Positions 1 through 6,189 are shown, counted from the stretch's first letter. The stretch: 6,366 nucleotides of DNA from Chloroflexia bacterium (GCA_013698495.1 JACCUV010000074.1:1-6366); one strand, 5' to 3'. Translations and numbers: made by a program. The notes: a model not told the origin generated them from the sequence alone.

Positions 1-624
1 AAGCTGCCCGGCGGTCTCGAAGAAATTGACGACGCCGGCGATCACGGTCGTTTCGACCCCATCGACCCGCTCGGCTCCATCGATCGTCGCATCCTGGATC
101 AAACCGATCGAGGCCAGAATCAGTGTGTCCGGATTGATCAGGGCGACGATGTTTTCTCCGCCTTCAAGCGCGATCCACTCGCCTTCCGTCAATGGGTCCT
201 GAACCCAGGCCGAGCCGTCGAGTCCGACGGCCGTCACATCCAGCGAACCGAACGGCAAACTGACCGATACCGTGGCCGTGAAATCGAGCGGCCGGCGGAC
301 TGCCCCTGCGATCAGTTCTACCGAAAGTCCCTGGAAAATCGCGCTTTGGCCGCGCACCGTCTCGATCTCAAACCGGAACGTGTCGAGCGCGGCCATCGTC
401 GCCGCCACTTCGCGGAGCAACGAGACTGCGTCCTCATCGCCACTGAGCTGATCCGCAAATGGCGTAGTTGCGGGTGTCTGGGCGCCGGCCATGGTCGACC
501 CGGACGATCCCAAAGCCGCCAACCCTCCGCTCAGCAGAACCAGCCGGCGGCGGGTCAGTTGTGGTTGCGGTTGCGCAATCAGCGGGTGAAACCACCGTTC
601 GGTCGACTCCAGCGAGGATGACAT
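1..624 (-). CDS. Tat-exported LppX/LprAFG-like protein (C-terminus beyond window)
   Basis: The minus strand is open without a stop from the ATG at 624 to the left edge, giving the first 208 residues. Residues 23-48 look like a Tat signal: the motif T-R-R-R-L-V (24-29), a small/hydrophobic stretch, then an Ala-Gly-Ala cleavage-type site before Gln49. The mature part has the rhythm of the LppX_LprAFG family: 'DTFRFEIETV' (81-90), 'FQGLSVELIAGAVRRPLDF' (97-115), a beta-rich stretch ending 'GSAWVQDPLTEGEW' (137-150), then 'LINPDTLILASIGLIQ' (163-178). Members bind lipids in a half-barrel at the outer face of the cell membrane in mycobacteria; the ligand here is unknown. I see no cysteine in the visible part, so the usual lipobox anchor is missing and the protein may be soluble outside the membrane. 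The start is supported by an SD-like AGAAGGG (minus strand, 634-640), about 9-10 bases upstream. It is divergent from the regulator at 901. Family call is from memory of the pattern, not a search. Confidence 0.8.
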   Translation of the reverse strand, partial: MSSSLESTERWFHPLIAQPQPQLTRRRLVLLSGGLAALGSSGSTMAGAQTPATTPFADQLSGDEDAVSLLREVAATMAALDTFRFEIETVRGQSAIFQGLSVELIAGAVRRPLDFTATVSVSLPFGSLDVTAVGLDGSAWVQDPLTEGEWIALEGGENIVALINPDTLILASIGLIQDATIDGAERVDGVETTVIAGVVNFFETAGQL

Positions 625-690
625 GTTTGCAAACCCTTCTCGTCCTGGAACCGCGGGATACGCTCCTTCGCACAATTCCAGTACGCGTAA

Positions 691-696
691 ATCATA
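691..696 (-). promoter_or_regulatory. Candidate -10 box for the exported-protein gene
   Basis: Read on the minus strand this is TATGAT, five of six matches to the sigma-70 consensus, and would start transcription near 684, giving a leader of about 60 bases before the ATG at 624. The hexamer 17 bases upstream (ACTCAC, minus strand, 714-719) is not a good -35, so this is a weak call. Confidence 0.3.
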
Positions 697-888
697 ACGT
701 TCGTTTCCGCCGAGTGAGTGAAAACTTCGTGGAGTTTCGATGACGGAAGTGTGTCGCCCCTCCGACGATGTCGGCGTCCGGGGCCGTCACGAATGTCTGG
801 ATTTGGGAACGTTGGCGCACCCGCGGTCCGACGCCCTCCTGCCGGCTCCACCAGGGACTGGCCGCTAACCAAACGAATCAGTGTGTTC

Positions 889-894
889 TATGAT
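889..894 (+). promoter_or_regulatory. Candidate -10 box placed for a leaderless LuxR mRNA
   Basis: TATGAT ends six bases before the A of the ATG at 901. A transcript starting the usual six to seven bases after a -10 box would begin at or next to the start codon, which fits the absence of any Shine-Dalgarno-like purine run just before 901. The -35 position (TAACCA, 866-871) matches TTGACA at only three places. Leaderless initiation is inferred from spacing alone. Confidence 0.35.
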
Positions 895-900
895 CAACCT

Positions 901-3555
901 ATGTCCACTCCGCTCCTGGTTACCAAACTGTACATCCCCCCGCCCGGGCCCAAGGTCATCCGCCGCCCCCGACTGGTCGAGCGGCTGAACGAGGGTCTCC
1001 ATCGAAAGCTGACCCTGATCTCTGCCCCCGCTGGCTTCGGCAAAACCACGCTGGTCAGCGAATGGGTTGCGGACAGCGAGCGACTGACCGCCTGGCTGTC
1101 GCTGGATGAGGCGGACAACGACCCAACCCGCTTCCTGACCTATCTGACAGCGGCGCTGCAAACCGTTGCGGCGAATGTTGGGGGCGCGATCCTGAATGTG
1201 CTCCAATCTCCGCGGCCACCGTCAACCGAGTCGATTCTGACAACCCTGCTCAATGAGATCGCCACCCTCCCGGACAACATTGTCCTCGTCCTCGACGACT
1301 ACCACGCGATCGATGCCAAACCGGTCGACGACGCCATCGCCTTCCTGCTCGATCATCTCCCGCCGCGGATGCATCTGGTGATAACCACTCGTGAGGATCC
1401 ACGTCTCTCGCTGGCGCGCTTGCGGGCCCGGGACCAAATGACCGAACTGCGCGCCGCCGACCTGCGTTTTACCGCCGCGGAAGCCGCCGAGTTTCTCAAC
1501 CCAGTGATGGGGCTGAGCCTCACGGCGAAAGACATCGCCGTCCTGGAGGACCGCACTGAAGGCTGGATTGCCGGCCTGCAACTGGCGGCGATTTCGATGC
1601 GGGGACACGTGAATCCCACCCGATTCATTCAATCTTTCAGCGGCAGCCATCGCTTTGTGCTGGACTACCTGGTTGAAGAAGTCCTGCAACGGCAGTCCGC
1701 CAGGATCCAGTCGTTCTTGTTGCGCACCTCCATCCTCGACCGGTTGAGTGGACCCCTGTGCGATGCCGTTCTGGGAGATCCTTCCGCGTCCGGGCAGGAC
1801 ACCCTGGAGTATATCGAAAGCGCCAACCTGTTCCTCCTGCCGCTCGACGACGAGCGGCGCTGGTACCGCTATCACCATCTGTTCGCTGAATTGCTCCGGC
1901 AGCGACTGTACCAGTGCGCCGCTTCATCGACAGGGAATGAGCCGGCGGAAGGAGCCGAGCTGCATGTACGCGCCAGTGTCTGGTTTGAAGGCGCGGGCCT
2001 GGAGATTGAGGCCTTCCGGCATGCCGCCGCCGCCAACGATCTGGCGCGGGCCGAGCGCCTGATTGAAGGAAAGGGAGTGCCACTCTACGTTCGTGGCGGG
2101 GTGGCCCCTGTGCTGAATTGGCTGGAGTCGCTACCTGCCCCGGCGATGGATGCCAGACCGTCGTTGTGGGTGATGTTTGCCGCTGTGCTATCGATAATTG
2201 GTCAGATTACCCGCATCGAACCGAAGCTTCAGGCTGCGGAAGTAGCCCTCCAAGGCGTTGCGCCAGACGATCGGACGCGAGACCTGATCGGGCGCATTGC
2301 GTCCCTCAGGAGTTTGGTGGCCCTGTTGGCCGCCGATCCGCGTCAAATGGAAACCATCATCGTCCAGTCACGCCGTGCCCTCGAGTATCTGCACCCCGAC
2401 AACCTCTCTGCTCGCGCTTCCGCTATATGGAAGCTGGGTCTGGCCTACCTGTATCAAGGAAACCGATCCTTGGCGCGCCAAGCTTTTGCCGAAGCAATCT
2501 CGGCCAGCGAGTCGTCTGGAAACATCCACGTCAACATCCTGGCGACAACCTGCCTGGGCAACGTACAGGAAATCGATAACCAGCTCTATCTGGCCGCCGA
2601 GACCTACCAGCGCGCCCTGCAATTGATCGGCGAGCCGCCTGGACCGGTAGCCTGCGAAGCGCATGTTGGCCTGGCCCGCATCAGCTACCAATGGAACGAC
2701 CTGGATGCCGCTCAACAGCACGGACAGCAAAGCGTCCAACTGGCGCGCCAGATCGACATCGCCAGTGTCGTTTCCAGCGAGCTGTTTCTCGCCCACCTGC
2801 AACTCGCCCAAGGCAATGTGACCGGTGCGACCGCTTCGTTAGCCCAGACTGAACAGACAGTTCATCAAAGAAATTTCTGGTTTCGGACGCCCGAGGTCAT
2901 CGCCGCGCAGGTCGTGGTGCAGCTTCGCAACGGCCATGTAGACGAAGCCGCGGAATTGGCGCAGACACACGACCTCCCCCTCAGCCTGGCTCGGGTCCGC
3001 CTTGCCCAAGGAGACACGAACACCGCACTTGCCGTTCTGGGATCACTGAGCCAACAGCTAAAGGAAAAGGGGTGGGAGGATGAACGACTCAAAGTTATGG
3101 TGTTTCAAGCGGTTGTCCACCATGCGCACGACGAACAGGATAAGGCCTTGCAACTCCTGAGCGAGGCTCTTGCGCTTGCCAAACCTGGCGGTTACATCCG
3201 GCTCTTTGTCGATGAAGGGGCGCCGATGGCGCATCTGTTGGCCGAAGCGGCCGCCCAAGGGATCATGCCCGACTACACCCGGAGGCTCCTGGCCGCAATC
3301 GAGGCCGAAGCGCCTGCGGGCGAGCGTCAGCCTGACCCTGCCAGCCCCGCCCAGTCGCTGATCGAGCCATTGAGTCCACGCGAGCTGGAGGTCCTGCGGT
3401 TGATTGCCCAGGGGCTCTCGAATCACGAGATCGGCGAGCGGCTCTACCTCGCCCTGAGTACGGTCAAAGGGCACAATCGAGTCATCTTCGGCAAACTGGG
3501 AGTCCAGCGGCGCACCGAAGCAGTGGCGCGTGCCCGCGGCCTGAGCTTGCTGTAG
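901..3555 (+). CDS. MalT-type LuxR-family transcriptional regulator (STAND ATPase, TPR, HTH)
   Basis: This 884-residue cytoplasmic protein has the layout of MalT-like STAND regulators, which bind ATP and an inducer, oligomerise and activate transcription. Residues 1-35 (MSTPLLVTKLYIPPP...) are the typical opening of these proteins and fix the start at 901. Walker A is A-P-A-G-F-G-K-T (42-49), Walker B IVLVLDDYH (127-135), and the sensor strand LVITTREDP (159-167). Winged-helix segments follow, with EGWIAGLQLAA (220-230) and YRYHHLFAELLRQRL (322-336). Residues about 420-790 are helical TPR-like repeats that would sense the inducer. The C-terminal LuxR/GerE helix-turn-helix is at 824-884, from LSPRELEVLRLIAQGLS through the STVKGH recognition-helix region. 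The length (MalT is about 900) and all key ATPase residues look intact. The frame stays open upstream to a GTG at 718, but those 61 codons lack family resemblance. It is divergent from the exported-protein gene. The inducer and targets are unknown; a maltose role should not be assumed. Confidence 0.93.
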   Translation: MSTPLLVTKLYIPPPGPKVIRRPRLVERLNEGLHRKLTLISAPAGFGKTTLVSEWVADSERLTAWLSLDEADNDPTRFLTYLTAALQTVAANVGGAILNVLQSPRPPSTESILTTLLNEIATLPDNIVLVLDDYHAIDAKPVDDAIAFLLDHLPPRMHLVITTREDPRLSLARLRARDQMTELRAADLRFTAAEAAEFLNPVMGLSLTAKDIAVLEDRTEGWIAGLQLAAISMRGHVNPTRFIQSFSGSHRFVLDYLVEEVLQRQSARIQSFLLRTSILDRLSGPLCDAVLGDPSASGQDTLEYIESANLFLLPLDDERRWYRYHHLFAELLRQRLYQCAASSTGNEPAEGAELHVRASVWFEGAGLEIEAFRHAAAANDLARAERLIEGKGVPLYVRGGVAPVLNWLESLPAPAMDARPSLWVMFAAVLSIIGQITRIEPKLQAAEVALQGVAPDDRTRDLIGRIASLRSLVALLAADPRQMETIIVQSRRALEYLHPDNLSARASAIWKLGLAYLYQGNRSLARQAFAEAISASESSGNIHVNILATTCLGNVQEIDNQLYLAAETYQRALQLIGEPPGPVACEAHVGLARISYQWNDLDAAQQHGQQSVQLARQIDIASVVSSELFLAHLQLAQGNVTGATASLAQTEQTVHQRNFWFRTPEVIAAQVVVQLRNGHVDEAAELAQTHDLPLSLARVRLAQGDTNTALAVLGSLSQQLKEKGWEDERLKVMVFQAVVHHAHDEQDKALQLLSEALALAKPGGYIRLFVDEGAPMAHLLAEAAAQGIMPDYTRRLLAAIEAEAPAGERQPDPASPAQSLIEPLSPRELEVLRLIAQGLSNHEIGERLYLALSTVKGHNRVIFGKLGVQRRTEAVARARGLSLL

Positions 3556-3668
3556 TCAGTCCGCCTGCCGACCAGTTGGCTGAATAGATTCCTTCTCCCA
3601 CCCGACAATGCCCCAACCACCAGGCTCTGTACAGCGTCCAGGGCAGGCTCACACATTCCCCAACCATC

Positions 3669-3834
3669 ATTCTGACGAAGGAAGAATCCCGGCCCCGCTG
3701 GATACGGCGAAGCCGGTCCGCGTCAGCGGATGCTTGTGAGCCATAGAGGGAGGCGCCGAGTTCGTCGGTTGCGCGCGCGCAGGAGATGTCTCGACTGCGC
3801 TCGACATGACGTGCACCGGGAACGACGACGTTCC
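3669..3834. repeat. Hairpin-dense palindromic element, probably an interspersed repeat
   Basis: At least six short stem-loops lie in a row: ATTCT/AGAAT (3669-3687), CGGC-GAA-GCCG (3705-3715), TCCGC-GTCA-GCGGA (3717-3730), CCGA/TCGG (3756-3768), a bulged stem with ATGTC/GACAT ends (3786-3807), and GGAACG-ACGA-CGTTCC (3819-3834). A perfect 12-base palindrome TGCGCGCGCGCA sits at 3770-3781. Phrases such as CTCGACTGCGCTCGACATGA and, on the other strand, GATTCTTCCTTCGTCAGAAT resemble REP-like sequences that recur between genes in many environmental bacterial genomes. Only one copy is in this window, so the repeat status is inferred from that resemblance. It carries no transposase. It may fold in the 3' tail of the regulator transcript and protect or end it. 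Confidence 0.5.
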
Positions 3835-3920
3835 TATTCCGCACTCCACAACCTTTCAACCAATACTTTAGTACCTCTTCCCATCATGGCCCCATCCCAA
3901 AAAACAGTTCTTTCGTGTCT

Positions 3921-3979
3921 GCACGGCAATACCGTGCCGTCGCTATTCTGTCTTCATGGTCATCGAACGGTATTGACCA
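3921..3979 (+). promoter_or_regulatory. Leader-like region with mutually exclusive hairpins
   Basis: Several perfect inverted repeats overlap. Hairpin A pairs GCACGG (3921-3926) with CCGTGC (3932-3937). An alternative A2 pairs ACGGCA (3923-3928) with TGCCGT (3935-3940). Hairpin B pairs TGGTCA (3957-3962) with TGACCA (3974-3979) around an 11-base loop. A longer stem C pairs CAATACCGT (3927-3935) with ACGGTATTG (3967-3975), extended by GG/CC across one bulged A. C uses bases needed by A and by B, so A plus B and C exclude each other. It ends 28 bases before the small-protein ATG at 4008. This could be an RNA switch, an attenuator, or a DNA operator with spaced half-sites; it matches no riboswitch class I can name. 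Confidence 0.35.
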
Positions 3980-4007
3980 AAGCGATCGTCCAGAACAGGC
4001 GCCAACA

Positions 4008-4277
4008 ATGTCGAACAAACCGAACCCAGGATCAGATGCGTGCCAGCGGAACGTCTATGAAATCCGGATCAAAGGCCATCTCGGTCCTCGATGGTCGGAC
4101 TGGTTCGAGGGCTTGGCGATCACTCCCGAAGACAACGGCGACTCGCTCCTGACCGGCCCGGTGGTCGATCAGGCGGCGTTGCATGGCTTGCTTCGCAAAG
4201 TTCGGGACCTCGGTCTCCCGCTGCTCTCAATCATGCGCGTCGACCCCACACACGAAAATGCGCGATCCGTCCGGTAA
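4008..4277 (+). CDS. Small conserved protein of unknown function (89 aa)
   Basis: The product is 89 residues. After a polar lead (1-14) it has a compact core: a strand YEIRIKGHL (16-24), an aromatic stretch RWSDWFEGL (27-35), a strand-turn region with D-N-G-D, a 'LTGPVVDQAALHGLLRKVRD' segment (47-66) that should form a helix, and a final hydrophobic stretch LGLPLLSIMRV (67-77). I recognise this wording from small hypothetical proteins in Chloroflexota and other bacteria but know no function. It has no signal peptide, membrane segment or cysteine cluster (one Cys, residue 12), so a small cytosolic alpha/beta domain is likely. The ATG at 4008 is chosen because the conserved core follows it directly and a modest AGG (3997-3999) lies eight bases upstream; a GTG at 3915 would add 31 residues overlapping the leader hairpins. 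It lies 99 bases before the exporter genes, same strand, possibly co-transcribed. Confidence 0.75.
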   Translation: MSNKPNPGSDACQRNVYEIRIKGHLGPRWSDWFEGLAITPEDNGDSLLTGPVVDQAALHGLLRKVRDLGLPLLSIMRVDPTHENARSVR

Positions 4278-4363
4278 CACATCGACAAAGGTTCGTTAGA
4301 AGGGAACGCTGCCTATACCCCCAACGCGGGACTCTTTGAACTACGGACTGCATGCGAATCATC

Positions 4364-4370
4364 GAAAGGA
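4364..4370 (+). promoter_or_regulatory. Shine-Dalgarno for the ABC ATPase
   Basis: GAAAGGA stands six bases before the ATG at 4377, a good ribosome binding site that fixes the ATPase start. In the 99 bases between the small protein and the ATPase I see only weak promoter-like pieces (TTGAAC at 4336-4341, TATACC at 4314-4319), so read-through from upstream is as likely as a local promoter. Confidence 0.75.
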
Positions 4371-4376
4371 CACGGA

Positions 4377-5309
4377 ATGATAACGGCAACAGGTTTGACG
4401 AAGCGCTACGGGACCACGGCCGCCGTGGACGGGCTGACATTCGAGGTGAAGCCCGGAATCGTGACCGGGTTTCTCGGTCCCAACGGCGCCGGCAAGACGA
4501 CGTCGATGCGGCTCATCCTCGGCCTGGACAAGGCGACTGAAGGCACAGTGACCGTCAACGGCCATGCGTACCGCGACAAGCGGGCGCCGATGCGGGAGAT
4601 TGGCGCGTTGATCGACCCGTCCGCGGTCCACGGCGGACGCTCGGCCTACCACCACCTGCTCTGGCAGGCCCAAGCGGGAGGCCTGCCCCGGAACCGGGTT
4701 GGCGACGTGCTCGACATGGTCGGTCTGACCGAGGTGGCGGAGAAGAAGGTCGGCGGGTTCTCGCTCGGCATGCACCAGCGGCTGGGTATCGCCTCGGCCC
4801 TGCTGGGCGATCCGCCCGTTTTGCTCTTCGACGAGCCGGTGAACGGACTCGACCCCGAAGGCATCCAGTGGGTTCGAACGCTGATGCGGCGCTTCGCCGC
4901 CGAGGGCCGAACAGTCTTCATCTCGAGCCACATGATGAGCGAGATGGAACAGACCGCCGACCACGTGCTGGTGATCGGGCGGGGGCGCCTGGTCGCGGAC
5001 GTCTCGATGTCGGAATTCATGCAGCGCAGCGCACACAGCCACGTCAAGATCGTCTCACCTCGGTCGCACGACCTCGTTCCCCATTTGGAGGCGAAAGGCG
5101 CCCTGGTCACGAATGGCACGCCAAACGAGTTGACCGTCACTGGACTGGACGCCCCCACGATCGGAGCGATCGCCTTCGAGCAGGGCATTCCCTTGAACGA
5201 ACTCTCGACCCAACGGGCGAGCCTGGAGGCCGCCTTTATGGAACTGACCCACGACAGCGTCGAGTTCCGGGCCGATCGCGGTCCGACCACTGACATTGCA
5301 TTCGCTTAG
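4377..5309 (+). CDS. ABC-2 exporter ATP-binding protein (DrrA/BcrA type)
   Basis: The 310-residue product is the cytoplasmic ATPase that powers an ABC-2 exporter. It has Walker A GPNGAGKT (34-41), signature FSLGMHQR (128-135), Walker B PVLLFDEP (147-154) with D-loop NGLD (156-159), and H-loop His185 in SSHMMSEM. The usual Q-loop glutamine is not seen: the region reads IGALIDPSAVHGGRSAYHHL (75-94), with Asp80 near that position, a known variation in the DrrA/BcrA drug and antibiotic exporter group. Residues about 220-295 form the C-terminal accessory domain of this group, ending with the typical 'STQRASLEAAFMELT' (277-291). The wording of the Q-loop, signature and C-terminal parts is what I associate with actinobacterial members. 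All catalytic residues are present and the length is normal. It forms a cassette with the permease 40 bases downstream. Substrate is unknown. Confidence 0.95.
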   Translation: MITATGLTKRYGTTAAVDGLTFEVKPGIVTGFLGPNGAGKTTSMRLILGLDKATEGTVTVNGHAYRDKRAPMREIGALIDPSAVHGGRSAYHHLLWQAQAGGLPRNRVGDVLDMVGLTEVAEKKVGGFSLGMHQRLGIASALLGDPPVLLFDEPVNGLDPEGIQWVRTLMRRFAAEGRTVFISSHMMSEMEQTADHVLVIGRGRLVADVSMSEFMQRSAHSHVKIVSPRSHDLVPHLEAKGALVTNGTPNELTVTGLDAPTIGAIAFEQGIPLNELSTQRASLEAAFMELTHDSVEFRADRGPTTDIAFA

Positions 5310-5316
5310 GAAATGA

Positions 5317-5332
5317 CCCGCGGGTTCGCGGG
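5317..5332 (+). promoter_or_regulatory. Intercistronic GC hairpin before the permease ribosome site
   Basis: CCCGCG (5317-5322), loop GGTT, CGCGGG (5327-5332) is a perfect six-pair GC stem with a four-base loop. It lies seven bases after the ATPase stop codon (TAG, 5307-5309) and ends directly before the permease Shine-Dalgarno. It has no T-run, so it should not stop transcription; it could slow 3' decay of the ATPase message or tune permease translation. Confidence 0.5.
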
Positions 5333-5334
5333 AG

Positions 5335-5340
5335 AAAGGA
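5335..5340 (+). promoter_or_regulatory. Shine-Dalgarno deciding the permease start
   Basis: AAAGGA stands nine bases before the ATG at 5350. It favours this start over the in-frame ATG at 5380, which has no such site, and over the out-of-frame ATG at 5313. Confidence 0.7.
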
Positions 5341-5349
5341 CTCGGCAAC

Positions 5350-6189
5350 ATGATCGCAACAACCGTATCAACTATTGGCATGACCTCGAACACAGCCACG
5401 GAGCCCGGTTTCGGAGCGACGCTGCAATCGGAATGGACCAAGCTCCGTTCGATTCGAGCGACCTGGATCATCGTCTCGCTCGGGATCGGACTCTCGATCG
5501 GGTTCTCGGCGTTGATCGCACTCACCTCGGGACTGACACACGAGAGCTGGAACGACACTGTCCGGGCGCAGTTCGACCCGGTTCTCACCACCAATAGCGG
5601 CTCACTGTTCGGCTGTATTCTGCTGATTGTGCTCGGCGTAACAGCTGTCACCTCGGAGTACAGCTCTCGCATGATGCGCACGACCTTCATCGTCAACCCC
5701 CGGCGCCATCAGGTGTTTGCCGCCAAGCTCGCCGTCGTGACAATGCTCGGGTTGGCGATCACCACCATCACCATCCCCGGAATGTTCCTGGTCAGCCAAC
5801 CGATCTTCGAGTACTACGGTCTCGAAACGGCCAGCGTCGCCGACAGCGGTACGTACGGTCCGCTGATCAGCATCATCCTCACGCAGGTCCTCAACTACGC
5901 GCTGATCCCGTTCGCGATCGCCTGGCTTCTCCGCGGCGCCGCCAGCGCGATCACGGTCTCGATCGGCTTTCTGTGGCTGCCCTGGATGCTCGATCCAATT
6001 CTTCCTGACTGGGTGAGGGAGAACGTGCTGCGCTATCTCCCGGACGTCGCCGCAAATACCTTGTCCGGCATAACAAAGGCCGGCAGCGCACAGTACCTGA
6101 GTCAGACGCCCGCAATCATGGTCGTCGCGATTTGGGTTGTCGGATTGCTGGCAACCGCGGCCTTCGTCCTCAACCGGCGCGACGTCTGA
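5350..6189 (+). CDS. ABC-2 type transporter permease
   Basis: The 279-residue product is the membrane partner of the ATPase just upstream. A short cytosolic lead (1-36) ends in LQSEWTKLRSIRATW (25-39), the conserved entry to the first helix in this family. By eye there are six membrane segments: about 37-59, 85-101, 123-148, 170-193, 197-216 and 254-274. The cytosolic loop after the second contains TSEYSSRMMRTTF (101-113), the conserved E-Y-x-x-x-x-x-R-x-T motif of ABC-2 permeases thought to contact the ATPase, and NPRRHQVFAAK (116-126). The protein ends in NRRDV, the usual arginine-rich tail after the last helix. The length is normal for the half-transporter form, so a homodimer with two ATPase subunits is expected. 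Spacing of 40 bases and the same strand indicate one operon. Exported compound is unknown; drug, lipid or peptide export are all possible. Confidence 0.92.
   Translation: MIATTVSTIGMTSNTATEPGFGATLQSEWTKLRSIRATWIIVSLGIGLSIGFSALIALTSGLTHESWNDTVRAQFDPVLTTNSGSLFGCILLIVLGVTAVTSEYSSRMMRTTFIVNPRRHQVFAAKLAVVTMLGLAITTITIPGMFLVSQPIFEYYGLETASVADSGTYGPLISIILTQVLNYALIPFAIAWLLRGAASAITVSIGFLWLPWMLDPILPDWVRENVLRYLPDVAANTLSGITKAGSAQYLSQTPAIMVVAIWVVGLLATAAFVLNRRDV

Larger units (their letters stand above)
625..900. other. Divergent intergenic region between exported protein and LuxR regulator
   Basis: This 276-base stretch has no convincing gene. It must carry the promoters of both divergent genes. It holds a TATGAT-type -10 candidate for each direction (minus strand 691-696, plus strand 889-894), a 10-base palindrome GTTTGCAAAC at 625-634 between the minus-strand SD and start codon, and a small inverted repeat CCGAC-GAT-GTCGG (762-774). 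The palindrome AACGTT occurs at 697-702 and 808-813. No clear -35 boxes or known operator are recognisable. Confidence 0.6.
3556..4007. other. Gene-free stretch with repeat element and leader-like structures
   Basis: I see no supportable gene in these 452 bases. The first part (3556-3660) has only a weak five-pair stem after the regulator stop (GCCGA at 3567-3571 with TTGGC at 3576-3580, one G-T pair, no T-run), so no good terminator, plus a direct repeat CAGGCTC at 3621-3627 and 3644-3650. The middle is a hairpin-dense element (3669-3834). The stretch 3841-3920 is relatively AT-rich and is the likeliest place for the promoter of the small-protein gene, though no clean -35/-10 pair is visible. 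The last part holds overlapping inverted repeats (3921-3979). Confidence 0.6.

Noticed and set aside
346..621. Plus-strand open frame over the left-edge gene
   Set aside because: The minus strand has a longer uninterrupted frame with a Tat signal, an SD and family-like sequence; the plus frame is Arg/Gln-rich shadow.
718..900. In-frame GTG-initiated extension of the LuxR regulator by 61 codons
   Set aside because: The extension has low-complexity, Arg/Pro-rich content without family resemblance, while the sequence from 901 matches the known N-terminus of these regulators.
1222..1878. 218-residue open frame on the minus strand inside the regulator
   Set aside because: It overlaps a clearly real ATPase domain on the other strand and its translation shows no domain pattern; it is a GC-rich shadow.
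3567..3580. Terminator for the LuxR regulator
   Set aside because: The stem has only five pairs with one G-T and is not followed by a T-run.
3915..4007. GTG start adding 31 residues to the small protein
   Set aside because: No ribosome site precedes it, the added residues overlap the inverted repeats, and the ATG at 4008 lies directly before the conserved core.
3730..4152. 140-codon plus-strand frame across the repeat element
   Set aside because: It translates the hairpin array and the leader into Arg-rich sequence and overlaps the better-supported small protein in another frame.
4359..5042. 227-residue open frame on the minus strand opposite the ABC ATPase
   Set aside because: The plus-strand frame holds every ATPase motif; the antisense product is His/Arg-rich with no recognisable fold.
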